Counted from the stretch's first letter, positions 20,579 through 34,586 are shown. The stretch: DNA of 64,000 nucleotides from Enterobacter sp. EA-1 (GCA_002886105.1 CP025776.1:4712001-4776000); one strand, 5' to 3'. Made by a program: numbers and translations. The notes: generated by a model from the sequence alone, not told the origin.

Positions 20579-21781
20579 TTGAAATTATCAGAAACAGAGC
20601 TGCCGGTAAGTCAGCAGAATAAGAACATCATGCGTCTGGCAACGGCACAGGCGCTGGCCGGGGGCGAATTCGGTGGTCTTCTACGCCACCGGGGCGATTG
20701 TCGGCAACACCATTGCCCCGAGCAGCACACTGGCCACGCTGCCGGTCACGGTCTTTGTGCTGGGTATGGCGGCGAGCATTCTGCCATTCGGCGCGCTTGC
20801 CCGTCGCCATGGCAGGCGAGCAGCATTTATGACAGGCACGGCGCTGGGGGTGCTGACCGGGCTGACAGCTGCGCTGGCGGTGGTGCTGGGCACATTTACG
20901 CTCTTTTGCACACCGGCAGCGTTTATGGGAGGCGCTTACGCCGCCGTGGCCTTATCGTTCCGTTTCGCCGCCACAGATGGCGTGGGGAAAGAACGGCGCG
21001 CCAGAGCGTTGTCACTGGTGATGGGCGGCGGCGTAGCGGCGGGCGTGCTCGGGCCGATGCTGGTCACCGCCACGCTGGATCTCTGGCCTGCCCATACCTT
21101 TGCCGTGACCTTTCTTGCCCGGTGCGGCGGTGGCGGCCATCTCCGCACTGGTGCTGATGGGCGTGATATCGCCGTCTCCCACGCCGGAAGCCATCCGCGG
21201 TGGCCGACCGCTGTCTGAAATTGTCCGCCAGCCGGGCTTTGCGCGCACCGTCTTTGGCGGCGCGGTTTCATACATGGTGATGAATTTCCTGATGACCGCA
21301 GCCCCTCTGTCGATGCATATACACGGCATTTCGCTGCAGGCCTCCAATCCTCGGTCTGCAGTGGCATGTGATCGCCATGTACGGGCCGAGGGTTCTTTAC
21401 CGGTAAGCTGATTAACCGCTTCGGCGCACACCCGGTTGGCGCGGCGGGGTTTGTTGATCACCGCCCTGTCGGTGGCGGTGGGTTTGTCGGGAACCGGAGT
21501 GGCGCACTACTGGGTTTCGCTTATTCTGCTGGGGCTGGGCTGGAACTTCGGCTTTACCGGCGCATCGGCAAAAATCATCGACTTCCACCGTCCTGGAAGA
21601 GAAAACCCGGGTGCAATCGCTGAATGATTTTGTTGTCTTCGGCGTGATGATCGTCGGCTCGTTTTCCTCCGGCGCACTGCTTAATGCGTTTGGCTGGAAT
21701 GCCGTACTCTGGGGATCGCTAGTGCCCGTGGGTATGGCCTTTCTGGCGATTGTTAGCAGGGGAATGGCAGGGAAACGGTAA
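20579..21781 (+). CDS. Major facilitator superfamily transporter
   Basis: About 400 residues with 12 predicted membrane segments. Loop 2-3 motif FGALARRHGRRAAFMTGTALG is the MFS motif A. Chosen start is TTG at 20579 (KLSETELPVSQQNK) because CGGAG lies 7 nt upstream and the reading frame continues; the next ATG is at 20630. Frame breaks near 20667, 21115, 21345, 21385, 21570 and 21595. Substrate unknown; resembles drug-export-type members. Convergent with gltP across a shared terminator. Confidence 0.8.
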
Positions 21782-21808
21782 AAAAAATCCCTCCGTGAAG
21801 GAGGGATT
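21782..21808. terminator. Bidirectional terminator between MFS gene and gltP
   Basis: Perfect 9-bp stem AATCCCTCC/GGAGGGATT with GTGA(A) loop, flanked by an A-run on the left, so on the minus strand the stem is followed by a T-run. It serves gltP and perhaps the MFS gene. Confidence 0.8.
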
Positions 21809-21818
21809 GAGAGACTTT

Positions 21819-23134
21819 CTACTGATCGGCGGTCTTGTCGAATTTGCCCAGCACTTCGCGCTCATACGCCAGCGCTTTTTTGCGGTCAAATTTGTGTTCC
21901 CACTTCGCAATCACCAGTACCGCCAGCGCGTTGCCCACCACATTCAGCGCGGTACGACCCATATCGAGGATACGGTCAACACCGGCGATAAACGCCGAGG
22001 CCTTCCAGCGGAATACCGACGCTGCCCAGCGTTGCCAGCAATACCACGAACGAGACGCCCGGAACGCCAGCAATGCCTTTTGAGGTCACCATCAGCGTCA
22101 GTACGAGGATAATCTCCTGCCCGAGCGACAGATCAATGCCGTACAACTGGGCAATAAAGATTGCGGCAATACTCTGATACAGCGTGGAACCATCGAGGTT
22201 AAAGGAGTAACCGGTCGGCACCACAAAGCTGGTGATTGACGCCGGTGCGCCATAGGCTTCCATTTTCTCGATAATGCGCGGCAGCACGCTTTCCGAACTG
22301 GCAGTGGAGTACGCCAGAATCAGCTCTTCTTTGAGGATACGAATCAGGATCCAGATGCTCAGCCCGCAGATTCGCGCCACGATGCCCAACACCACCAGAG
22401 CAAAGAACAGAATGGCGAAATAGACGAGGATCACCAGCTTCGCCAGCGGCCACAGTGAGGCAAAACCAAAGTTCGCCACCGTCACCGAGATCAACGCAAA
22501 CACGCCTACCGGCGCATAGCGCATCACCATATGGGTGACTTTGAACATGGTTTCAGAGATCGAGCGGAACACCGTCACCAGCGGTTCACGGTGCGATGCC
22601 GGCAGGGAAGAGAGCCCCAGACCAAACAGCACCGAGAAGAAGATAACCGGCAGCATATCGCCTTTCGCCATCGACGCGATGATATTGGTCGGCACCAACG
22701 ATAAGATCGTCCCCATCAGGCCGTGGGCGTGACTTTGCACTTCCGCGGTGGTGCTTTGGTATTTCGAAATATCCACCGTCGCCAGCTGCGACATATCGAT
22801 ACCCGCACCCGGCTGGAAAACATTCGCCAGCGTGATGCCAAGAACAATAGCAACCGTAGTGATCACTTCGAAATAGATGATGGTTTTCGCACCGATACGC
22901 CCGAGCTGTTTCGCATCACCGACACCGGCAATCCCGACAACAAGCGTGGAGATAACAATCGGCACCACAATCATTTTGATCAGATGGATAAAGATATCGC
23001 CTGCCGGAGACAGGAGATTAGCAATCAGCCATTCACGGCTATCGCTTTGGTAATGCAGATAACTACCCAGAAGAATACCCAGCACGGGCCAGCAAAATCT
23101 GCCGGTGGCCGGGGCTGACTTTCATGTTTTTCAT
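21819..23134 (-). CDS. gltP: Glutamate/aspartate:proton symporter GltP
   Basis: DAACS-family transporter, about 437 residues, close to E. coli GltP throughout (for example FIHLIKMIVVPIVISTLVVG, AYSTASSESVLPRIIEKM, SFNLDGSTLYQ and C-terminal KALAYEREVLGKFDKTADQ). The serine-rich and NxxGxx substrate loops are intact. Frame breaks near 21997 (CCGAGG for CCAGG) and several in 23078-23115, where two expected CCTGG sites are garbled. In E. coli the nrf operon separates gltP and acs; here it is absent. Confidence 0.95.
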
Positions 23135-23821
23135 AACTACAGACATCCTCAATGAAGCACCATTCCATGCTCAGGAACGACACATACTGAAAGGGTATGA
23201 TTAGCGTCGCACGGTATTGCGGGGTTTTTTAATGCGCATTATCAGTACCATTTGCGGGGTGTAACGCGCAACCCTATACCGGGAGGGGGTTTGACTGAAT
23301 TTTTATCTAAAAACCGTCTTTTATTTTAGTTACGTTAAATAAGCTTTTGTTATAGAAAACTTTTTAGCCTGTCTAATTCCAATATTTACGTTTGGAAATT
23401 ATTAGCGCGTATTTGTTCATTTGCGTATTTTTTAGGCAGAAAAAATGCCGTGCTGACAATTTATTGCGGAAATATTGTCTGCGATTGTTCATTAGAACAG
23501 TGAATAGTTCACATAAAAAATAATAACCACACTATTAATCAGGCGATAAATTTTCAGAAGCTTATACCCACCTACCGCTTTGTCACCCTATCAGGCGCGT
23601 AATCGAATTGTCACTTTTCATAACCTTCTGTTATGAATCTAATTTATCCCCGCGCGGCTTTTTTTGCTTCCGATGCACGCTAGTGCATTTATTTTGCTGC
23701 TTTTTCATACCATACAATTAATGCGTGATCTGTCGCGCAAATAATAAACAAAACGGGTAAGGGCTCTTCAATTAACTTTTGCGTGACATATTATTAACAT
23801 CCTACAAGGAGAGCAAATGCC
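23135..23821. promoter_or_regulatory. gltP-acs divergent regulatory region
   Basis: 687 nt without a gene, AT-rich. It holds the promoters of gltP and acs. A perfect 8-bp inverted repeat TTCATAAC-CTTCT-GTTATGAA sits at 23617-23637. The segment ATGCGTGATCTGTCGCGCAAAT near 23720 is placed like the CRP region of E. coli acs, but matches the CRP consensus only partly. Shine-Dalgarno AAGGAG (23806-23811) precedes acs. Confidence 0.6.
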
Positions 23822-25784
23822 ATGAGCCAAATACATAAACACGATATTCCCGCAAATATTGCGGAACGTTGCCTGATTAATCCGGAGCAGTATGAGGCCA
23901 AATATCAGCAATCCGTCACAGACCCTGACGCCTTCTGGGGCGAGCAAGGCAAGATCCTCGACTGGATCACGCCCTATACAAAGGTGAAAAACACCTCCTT
24001 CGCCCCCCGGAAATGTGTCCATCAAATGGTACGAAGACGGCACGCTAAACCTTGCCGTCAACTGCACTGGACCGCCATCTCGCTGAGCGTGGCGACCAAA
24101 CCGCGATTATTTGGGAAGGCGATGACGCAAGCCAGAGCAAAACCCTGACCTACCGCGAGTTACACCGCGACGTATGCCGTTTCGCTAACGTGCTGGTCGA
24201 TCTCGGCATCAAGAAAGGTGACGTAGTGGCGATTTATATGCCCATGGTGCCGGAAGCTGCCATCGCCATGCTCGCCTGCGCACGCATTGGCGCTGTGCAT
24301 TCGGTTATTTTCGGCGGTTTCTCGCCGGAAGCGGTTGCCGGGCGCATTATCGACTCCAGTTCACGCCCCCGGTGATCACCGCCGATGAGGGCGTCCGCGC
24401 CGGGCGGACTATCCCGCTGAAGAAAAACGTCGACGACGCGCTGGAAAAACCCGCACGTGAACAGCGTTGAACATGTGGTGGTGCTGAAGCGTACCGGCGG
24501 TAAAACCGACTGGCATGAAGGCCGCGACCTGTGGTGGCACGATCTGACCGACAAAGCCAGCGACCAGCATCAGGCTGTCGCCATCGGCGCAGAAGATCCG
24601 CTGTTTATCCTCTATACATCAGGTTCGACCGGCAAACCCAAAGGGGTCCTGCATACCACTGGCGGTTATCTGGTGTATGCCGCATCGACATTTAAATATG
24701 TCTTCGACTACCACCGGGCGATGTTTACTGGTGCACCGCCGACGTCGGCTGGGTCACCGGCCACAGTTATCTGCTGTACGGTCCGCTGGCCTGCGGCGCA
24801 ATCACGCTGATGTTTGAAGGGGTGCCAAACTGGCCGACCCCGGCGCGAATGAGCCGGTGGTCGACAAACATAAGGTGAATATCCTTTATACCGCGCCAAC
24901 GGCGATCCGTGCGCTGATGGCGGAAGGCGATAAAGCGATTGAAGGCACTGACCGTTCGTCGCTGCGCATTTTAGGCTCCGTGGGCGAGCCGATTAACCCG
25001 GAAGCCCTCGGGAGTGGTACTGGTCCAAAATCGGCAATGGCAAATGCCCGGTGATGGACACTGGTGGCAGACGGAAACCGGCGGTTTTATGATCACCCCG
25101 CTGCCGGTGCGCAACCCAATTAAAGCCGGTTCCGCCACCCGTCCGTTCTTCGGCGTTCAGCCTGCGCTGGTTGATAACGAAGGCAACACGCTGGATGGCG
25201 CAACAGAAGGCAACTGGTGATCACCGATTCATGGCCGGGCCAAGCCCGTACCCTGTTTGGCGATCACGACCGCTTTGAACAAACCTATTTCTCAACCTTT
25301 AAGAACCGCTACTTCAGCGGCGACGGCGCCCGTCGCGATGAAGATGGCTACTACTGGATCACCGGGCGCGTGGATGACGTACTCAACGTCTCCGGTCACC
25401 GTCTGGGCACGGCGGAAATTGAGTCGGCGCTGGTGTCGCACCCGAAAATCGCCGAAGCCGCCGTGGTGGGCATTCCGCACAACATCAAAGGCCGGTGCCA
25501 TTTACGCCTATGTCACGTTAAACCACGGCGAAGAGCCTTCGCCAGAGCTGTACACCGAAGTGCGCAACTGGGTGCGTAAAGAGATAGGCCCACTGGCAAC
25601 GCCGGATGTCCTGCACTGGACCGACTCGCTGCCGAAAACCCGCTCCGGCAAAATCATGCGCCGAATTCTGCGCAAAATTGCCGCAGGCGATACCAGTAAT
25701 CTGGGTGATACCTCGACGCTCGCCGATCCGGGTGTCGTGGAAAAACTGCTCGAAGAGAAGCAGGCGATCACCATGCCATCGTAA
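23822..25784 (+). CDS. acs: Acetyl-CoA synthetase
   Basis: AMP-forming enzyme that activates acetate during growth on low acetate; about 652 residues. Motifs: ATP-binding [18 protein letters not shown], adenylation GEPINPEAW (broken near 25007, CCCTCGG for CCTGG), [20 protein letters not shown] hinge, and [15 protein letters not shown] with the catalytic lysine that is acetylated in enterobacteria. Other breaks near 24009, 24060, 24367 (CCCCGG for CCTGG), 24448, 24717, 25105, 25215, 25496. Followed by yjcH and actP. Confidence 0.96.
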
Positions 25785-25795
25785 TTCCCCTACAG

Positions 25796-25816
25796 CCCTC
25801 CCCTTCGGGGGGAGGG
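25796..25816 (+). other. Stable hairpin between acs and yjcH
   Basis: CCCTCCCC, TTCG tetraloop and a G-rich return arm (one bulged G) at 25796-25816. No T-run follows, so it looks like an mRNA stability or processing stem that lets transcription continue into yjcH-actP rather than a terminator. Confidence 0.6.
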
Positions 25817-25857
25817 TACAAAAAAACGCCTCGACCTTACCTCTGGAGAATTCTGTG

Positions 25858-27812
<1,955 letters not shown>

Positions 27813-27819
27813 TGCCCTA

Positions 27820-27841
27820 CCCCGGCCAGTAATGGCCGGGG
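27820..27841 (+). terminator. Terminator after acs-yjcH-actP
   Basis: Perfect 9-bp stem CCCCGGCCA/TGGCCGGGG with loop GTAA, then ATCATATTT. GC-rich stem placed directly behind the actP stop. Confidence 0.75.
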
Positions 27842-27963
27842 ATCATATTTCCCCACCTGCCAGTACCCATCTTCCGCCATCGCGCTACAGTACAAAAATC
27901 TAATCTGAAACACCGTTTTTAATACATCAATACGTTAATTCATTTATGACTTACGAGGATGCG

Positions 27964-29259
27964 ATGAAAAATATGCGCTGGTAGGTACTGGCGGGCGCGC
28001 CGGATTATATATCTCGGCCATCGGCGGTCAGTGGAGAGAGAATGCCCGCATGGTGGCGTTTTGCGACAGCAACCAGACGCGGATGGACTACGCCAATCAA
28101 TTGTTAAAAAACGAAGGCGCTACGCCGGTTTCCCACCCCGGCAAGCCGCGCAGTTTGAAACAATGATTGCGGGAAACCCAACCGGACATCATTATCGTCA
28201 CCACCATGGACCGCACCCATGATGACTATATCGTGCGGGCGCTGCATGCCGGCTGCGATGTGATCACCGAAAAACCGATGACCATTGATGAACAGCGCGC
28301 GCTACGCATTCTGGATGCCATTGAACAGACCGGGCATACCGTGCGCGTGGCGTTTAACTATCGCTATGCGCCGCACCACAGCAAAGTGCGCGAACTGCTG
28401 ATGAACAACACCATCGGCGAGGTCTACTCGGTGCATTTTGAGTGGCTGCTGAATACCGAACATGGCGCAGACTATTTTCGTCGCTGGCATCGGGAAAAAC
28501 GCAACAGCGGCGGCTTGCTGGTGCACAAATCCACCCATCATTTTGATTTGATGAACTTCTGGCTCGACAGCTACCCGCTGCGGGTGTATGCCGAAGGCGG
28601 GCTGCGCTTTTACGGGAAAGAGAACGCGGAAAAACGCGGCATCACCCGCTTTTACCCACGCGCCCACGGTTATGCCGCCGCGAAAGACGACCCCTTTGCC
28701 CTGCATATGGATGAGAATCCACAACTGAAAGCGCTGTACCGGATGCGGAGCACGAAGATAACTACTGGCGCGATCAGAGCGTTTTCAGCGATGGCATCAC
28801 CATTGAAGATACGCTGTCGGTACTGGTGAAATACCAGAACCAGTGCCAGTTGAGCTACTCACTGAACACCTACCTGCCGTGGGAAGGGCTAAACGTGGTT
28901 TTTAACGGCAGTCAGGGGCGGCTGGAGATGAAAATCGTCGAAAAATCTTACGTGAACGCCGGGGGCGAACGCGCCAGTGAGGGCAGCCTTGAATCCTGTG
29001 ATATTACCGTCTTCCCGATGTTTGCCGCACCGTGGAAAGCAGACTTTACCCTCGGCGAGGGGGGGCATGGCGGCGGTGATAACGCCATGCTGGCGGACCT
29101 GTTTGGCGAACCGGGTCGATCCTTTAAAACGCGCCGCCGATCACCGCGCTGGCGCAATGTCGATCCTGACCGGCATCGCCGGGAATATCGCCATGCGGCA
29201 ACAGCGCCCGGTTAATTTTAACGAGTTTGAACTGGTCACCCGCCTGGAAAAAACAGTAA
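27964..29259 (+). CDS. Gfo/Idh/MocA-family oxidoreductase
   Basis: NAD(P)-dependent sugar dehydrogenase-like protein, about 430 residues. Rossmann start YALVGTGGRAGLYIS (needs one A in the run after MKK), the conserved ITEKPMT lysine motif near residue 100, and FNYRYAPHHSKVREL. The conserved catalytic-region histidine is in KSTHHFDLMNFW. Real stop is TAA at 29257 (LEK-Q-stop) if one A of the AAAAAA run is an error. Breaks near 27970, 28120-28160, 28742, 29117. Alone between two terminators; substrate unknown. Confidence 0.85.
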
Positions 29260-29266
29260 CCCCTAC

Positions 29267-29292
29267 GCCCCGTCAGCGCTGGCGGGGCATTA
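29267..29292. terminator. Terminator between oxidoreductase and lrgB-like gene
   Basis: 11-bp stem GCCCCGTCAGC/GCTGGCGGGGC with one wobble pair. It overlaps the stop codon of the convergent lrgB-like gene, so it probably serves the oxidoreductase. Confidence 0.7.
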
Positions 29293-29982
29293 AAACATCA
29301 CCCATGCCACCAGCGGTGCGCTCAGTACCATCACCACACCAGAGAGCATCATCACCGAGGGCTGGCGACGACCCCTTCCTGCGGCCCCAGCTCATACGAT
29401 CGCGCGGTACCCGCGCCATGGGAAGCCGCGCCAAAGCCCGCGCCTTTCGCCATCCCTTCACGGATCGACAAGCGCAGAAACAGCATATCGCCCACCGCCA
29501 TGCCGAACACGCCTGTCACCACCACGAACAGCGCCACCAAATCCGGCTGCCCGCCAAGGGGGTTTCGCGGCGGCAAGCGCAAACGGCGTGGTAACCGAAC
29601 GGACCGCCAGGGCTACGCTGGATCTCATCCGGCAATGTGAATAAACGCGCCAGCCAGACCGAACTGGTGACCGCCACCACGGTGGCGGTGATCACCCTGG
29701 CGGACAGCGACATCCAGTGGCGGCGAATGATCGCCAGTTGTCATACACCGGGACGGCAAAAGCGATGGTCGCCGGACCCAGAAACCATATCAGCCAGTGC
29801 GACTCGCCCATATAGCTTTGATACGAGATATGCCCAAAGACCAGCAGCAACACCAACAGCACCGGGGTGCAGACCAGCGGCATTAAGGGCAAAGTGTGGA
29901 AACGCCGGTAAATACGCTTATTGAGAAAATAACACCCCAGCGTCAATAACAGGCACAGTACGCTTAATGAGAACTCACTCAT
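29290..29982 (-). CDS. LrgB/CidB-family membrane protein
   Basis: About 230 residues, hydrophobic throughout (FSLSVLCLLLTLGCYFL, TPVLLVLLLVFGHISY, WLIWFLGPATIAFAVPVYDN). The family stretch RSVTTPFALAAA around 29600 is recovered across a break. C terminus VMVLSAPLVAWVMF. Partner of the LrgA-like gene upstream. Such pairs influence murein hydrolysis or export of metabolites such as pyruvate; which applies here is unknown. Breaks near 29362, 29570, 29610, 29740. Confidence 0.85.
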
Positions 29983-29994
29983 TGTTAAGCCTGC

Positions 29995-30385
29995 TCACTT
30001 CAAAACGATAGACTCTATCCACCACCCGGTGCCGTCGCGCCCAGCACCATTAACGTACTCAGGCCAATAACGGCAAAATGCGCCAACCGTCCACCATCAA
30101 CAGTTGTGCATAATTCACCACCGCGACCACGGCAGGCACAAAAACAGCAGCATTTCCGCCAGTAACCAGCGAGCCCCCCTCCCGTACCCAACTCAGCGGG
30201 ATCACCCGGCACAGTATCAGGCCCAGCATAAGCAGCATGCCGACCAAATTGGCCGGTAAAGGCAGATGCAACCACTGGACAAGGTATTCAGCAACGATGA
30301 ACAGCCCGGCATACAATACGACCTGAACCGGGACCTGAAGACGACGCACAAGGGCCGGCGTAACACGTCTTAACGCCACGTCCAT
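29995..30385 (-). CDS. LrgA/CidA-family holin-like protein
   Basis: About 130 residues with four membrane segments (VVLYAGLFIVAEYLVQW, LVGMLLMLGLILC, FVPAVVAVVNYAQLL, VIGLSTLMVLGA). The family motif LPANLVGMLLML is clear. Breaks near 30075, 30145 and 30170. The C terminus is read to a TGA at 29995 (TGWWIESIVLK); an earlier TAG at 30015 is met without that correction. Divergent from the LysR gene, so probably under its control. Confidence 0.82.
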
Positions 30386-30486
30386 ATTAATTTCCCATTA
30401 ACTCGGCAGGCGCTCAGTATAGAGAGGCACCCGGGTGTGACAGAAATGAATTAAAATCATCGCGGGCATAGTTGAAAGGAATAGTT

Positions 30487-31412
30487 ATGGACATCCGAAC
30501 GCTGCGTTATTTTGTGGAGGTGGTTCGCCAGCAAAGCTTCACCCGCGCGGCGGAACGTCTTTTGTTACCCAACCGACCATCAGCAAAATGCTGGAAGAAT
30601 CTGGAAGATGAGCTGGATTGCACGCTGATCATCCGCGATGGTCGCAAACTTCTGCTTACCGATACCGGGCGGGTGGTCTTTGAGCGCGGCGTGGCGATCC
30701 TCGGCGGAATTTCGCCAACTGGAAGCCGAACTCAATGACATTAACCATCTGAATAAAGGCGTGTTACGTCTTGGCATTCCGCCGATGGTCGGTATGTTGA
30801 TGGCCGGACCAATCAGCCTGTTTCGCCAGCGCTACCCGGCGTAGAGCTAAAAATCTCCGAATTTGGCGGTTTAGTGGTGCAACAAGCAGTGATCAGCGGC
30901 GATCTGGATCTGGCGATGACGGCGCTACCCATAGAAGAAGAGAGCGGTTTGTCAACGCTGCCGCTGTTCAGCCACCCAATGTGTGTGTGCTGGTGCCGCG
31001 CTCCGGAGGCTGGGTCGAACGCGAGGTGGTTACACCGGAGGAACTGGGTGAACACCCGTTACTCATTTATAACGAAGATTTCGCCCTCAGCCGCCAGTTA
31101 ATGCAGCTGTTCAATCAGCACGGCGTGAAGCCGCGCATTGCGGTGCGCAGCGGTCAGTGGGATTTTCTTGCGGCGATGGTGCAGGCCGGTGTGGGTATTG
31201 CGATATTGCCGGAGCCGATTTGCCAGCGGTTAGATAAGCAGACGCTGCGCTGGCTGCCGCTACAGAGCGATTTACGCTGGCAACTGGGGATGATTTGGCG
31301 CGAAGGGGTTTACCTTTCACGTAGCGCTCAGGCGTGGCTGGAGTGCTGCAAAGGATTCTGGCTACAACCGCCGGATGGCGTGGCGCTGAACAAACCGACA
31401 AAACCTGCGTGA
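30487..31412 (+). CDS. LysR-family regulator (CidR-like)
   Basis: About 308 residues. N-terminal helix-turn-helix IRTLRYFVEVVRQQSFTRAA, recognition part broken near 30567 (VTQPTISKMLKNLEDEL). C-terminal effector domain PISLFRQRYPGVELKI, VAAMVQAGVGIAILPE-like end. ATG at 30487 has GAAAGGA 8 nt upstream. Divergent from lrgA/lrgB-like genes, the arrangement seen for CidR with cidAB. Effector unknown. Confidence 0.88.
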
Positions 31413-31453
31413 GTTTGTCGGCCGTATAACGTCGCCATCCGGCACGGTTTTTT

Positions 31454-33097
31454 TTACTTATGCTCCAGCAGCAATGCCTCCAGCAGGTCGAGATCGTGCA
31501 GCAGTTTTTGCAGCGTCTCGTTGCTGATCTGACGGGTTGCGCGCAAATGGTAAAGCTCGGCGCGCTCAGAGCGTAGCGCTGCCGAAACGGCGCTCCAGGG
31601 TTCTCTTCCTGTAGCGAGCTTTCCACGTTGTTGCGCCCGTCGGCGCGGCGCCGCAGATTGCCAATCACCCGTGAGCTGACTTCGGTCAGCAGTTGATCAT
31701 CGATATTCTCTTCGGTATCCGCCGCCGCGCTCCTCCATTTTCTGAATCGCCACAATCGCCACATCGGCCGTGGCGGCCCGCGCCATCCGCTCCTCTTTAT
31801 ACTGCTGCGCGTGGTCGCGTACCTCAATATGCTGCAACAGCGACGGCAGCGCGATCACGCCAACAAACAGCGAGAACAGGATCACCCCGGCGGCCGGGGA
31901 ACACCAGCTCGTAACGCGCCGGGAAGACATCGCCACTGGGCAGTAACAGCGGAATAGAGAGGACGCCCGCAAGGGTGATCGCCCCGCGCACCCCGGCAAA
32001 GGTGGCAATCAATAATTCGCGATCGCTCCGGAGGCAAACTCCATCGGTTTTTTGGTAAGGAAACGGCGGCTGAACCTTTTCATCGTCCACAACCAGCCAA
32101 AACGCACCAGCATTAACGCGGCATAAATCAGCACGATATCGGTGAACAACATCCAGAGGTTTCAACATTCGGGTCGGCTTCCCGCCGCCACCAGAGAGGA
32201 CTCCAGAATACCCGGTAATTGCAGCCCCAACAGCAGAAACACCATGCCGTTAAAGACGAACTCCAGCATCGCCCGGTGCTGTTCGCACGCAGACGCATCG
32301 CCAGTGGCGCGGTGCGCATCACGCCGGAACGGGTGATGGTCATCCCGGCCGCCACCGCCGCGAGGATGCCGGAAACGCCGATATGCTCGGCAATCAGATA
32401 CGAGGCGAACGGCAGCAGAAACAGCAAGACGATTTGCGTCGCCGGTTCATCACCGCCCCAGCGGCTGAGAGAAAGCGCAGCGAGCGGCCATACAGCCAGC
32501 TCACAACAAAGCCCGCCAGCAAGCCGCCTATCGCCACTTTCATAAACTCAACCGTTGCGCCGCCGACGGTAAAGACCATGGTCCCCATCACCACGGCTAC
32601 GGCGAATTTCAGCGACACCGGTGCCTGAAGCGTCGTTCATTAACGCCTCGCCCTGCAAAATCCCCATAATTTTCTTAGGAATGCGCCCTTCGCCGACGAT
32701 GCCGGAAAGCGCCACCGCATCGGTTGGCGACAGTACCGCCGCCAGCGCAAACGCCGGTACCAGCGGGATCCCCGGCACCACCCAGTAAATTAAGAAGCCG
32801 ATACCCACTACGGTGACCAGCACCAGCGCCAGCGCCAGACCGAAGATCTCGCGACCATGTTCGAGAAACTCACGCGTGGGGGTTTTCCAGCCATCGGCGA
32901 ATAGCAGCGGCGGGATAAACAACACCGAACAGCTCCGGGTCGAACTCCACATGCAGGCCAAAGGTGGGAAAAGCCAGCAGTGCGCCAATGGCGATTTGCA
33001 TCAGCGGTAGCGGGATTTGAAACGGTAGGACACGGGTGACGACACCCGAAAGCGAAACCACAAGGGTCATGATAAGAATGGTAAAGAATATTTCCAT
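31454..33097 (-). CDS. yjcE: Na+/H+ antiporter YjcE (CPA1 family)
   Basis: About 548 residues, 10-12 membrane helices. CPA1 signatures: LFIPPLLFADGWKTP, ALAAVLSPTDAVALSGI with the ion-binding aspartate region, GILQGEALMNDASGTV. Long cytoplasmic helical tail ending LLDLLEALLLEHK. Breaks near 31575, 31727, 31895, 32025, 32170, 32290, 32445, 32625, 32927. Same neighbourhood as in E. coli (actP side, then ghxP, soxR). Confidence 0.93.
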
Positions 33098-33184
33098 GCG
33101 TTCCCTGTTTGCGATGTTTTGTTATAAAGGCCTCAGACCTTGATGCCAGAACATCCAGCTTAACGCAAAGAAACCGGGCTGTGG

Positions 33185-33213
33185 GCAAAAATGGGCGACC
33201 GGAGTCGCCCATT
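33185..33213 (-). terminator. Terminator of ghxP
   Basis: Perfect 10-bp stem AATGGGCGAC/GTCGCCCATT with CGGA loop; on the minus strand it is followed by TTTTTG. Starts 18 nt after the ghxP stop. Confidence 0.85.
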
Positions 33214-33230
33214 GTTAATACGTTTAGCGA

Positions 33231-34586
33231 TCAGATAGCCCAGCCGCCTGCATAGAATACAACCAGCGCAACCGCAATCACCACGGTGCCGATGTTCAGC
33301 TTACGCCATTCACCGGAGACCACGCGGCCAATAACCAGCGAGGCAAAACCGATCATGATGCCGGTAACGATATTACAGGTCAGCACGATGAAGACGGCGG
33401 TGATCAGGCCTGACATCGCGTCGACGAAATCGGCAAAATCGATTTTTGCGACATTGCTCAGCATCAGCAGACCCACATACATCAGCGCCGGTGCGGTGGC
33501 ATACGCCGGCACCCGTAAGAGAGAGCGGAGAGAGGAACAGGATCAGCAGGAACAGCACGCCAACGGTGATCGCGGTCAGACCGGTTTTACCGCCTGCCGC
33601 CGTACCGGCCGCAGATTCGATATACACCGCTGCCGGCGCTGCGCCGACCAGACCAGAGAACACGCTGCTCAGGGGAGTCGGTGGTCAGCGCTTTGCCGCC
33701 ATCGATAATCTGACCGTCTTTATCCAGCAGGTTTGCCTGCCCGGCGACCGCACGAATAGTCCCGGTGGCGTCAAACACCGCGGTCATCACCAGTGCCAGC
33801 ACGCTTGGCAGCACAACCGGGTTCAGCGCGCCCATGATATCCGGTGCTGCCGATCAGGGGAGTTACCCTTATCGTCGCTCAGCGAAGGCATAGCGAAAAT
33901 ACCGGAGAAGTGTACGTTCGGATCGAAAATCAGACCCACAATCGACACACCGATAATGGTCAGCAGAATGCCGCCCGGCACTTTCAGTTTTTCGAGGCCA
34001 ATAATGACCGCCGGAAAGCCAATCAGCGACATGATCACCGGGAAACTGGCGAAATGGCCCAGTGCAACCGGCAGACCATCCAACGGGTTTTTGATAACCC
34101 GTGCCCACGCCGTTTGCAGCGATAAGCAACAGGAACAGGCCGATACCGATGCCGGTACCGTGCGCAACGCCCTGCGGCAGGTTGCGCAGGATCCAGCTAC
34201 GAATTCCGGTCGCGGAGATCACGGTAAACAGCACACCCATCAGGAACACGGCGCCCAGCGCAACCGGCACACTAATATGCTGACCCAGCACCAGACTGAA
34301 CGCGGTAAACGCAGTGAGAGAGATAGCGCAGCCGATAGCCAGCGGCAGGTTCGCCCACAGGCCCATCACGATGGAGCCAACGCCTGCAACCAGTAAGTGG
34401 CCACAAACACCGCCGCAGGCGGGAAGCCCGCTTTACCCAGCATGCCGGGAACAACGATGACCGAATAGACCATCGCCGGAAGGTGGTTAAACCAGCAACG
34501 ATTTCCTGACGAACAGTACTGCCGCGGGCAGAGATTTTAAACAGTGCGTCAAGCGAACCGCCGGTACGCGCAGAAGGCGTAGACAT
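33231..34586 (-). CDS. ghxP: Guanine/hypoxanthine permease GhxP
   Basis: NCS2 family, AzgA-like subfamily, about 449 residues, nearly identical to E. coli GhxP: start [76 protein letters not shown], end [12 protein letters not shown]. Breaks near 33515, 33675, 33850, 34105, 34390 and 34485. I chose MSTPSART over an ATG three codons upstream. A PurR box lies 110 nt upstream, as expected for this PurR-regulon gene. Confidence 0.95.

Noticed and set aside
20393-20640. Upstream extension of the MFS frame starting at an ATG at 20393
   Set aside because: The first 60 codons do not resemble an MFS N terminus, and a Shine-Dalgarno placed 7 nt before TTG 20579 gives a better start.
29292-29594. Continuation of the oxidoreductase frame to 29594
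   Set aside because: It runs through a terminator and over the lrgB-like gene; removing one A from the run at 29248-29253 gives a natural stop at 29257.
33446-34396. Open frame of 316 codons on the plus strand
   Set aside because: It is the antisense shadow of ghxP, whose minus-strand protein is nearly identical to the E. coli permease across the same span; the plus frame has no family features.
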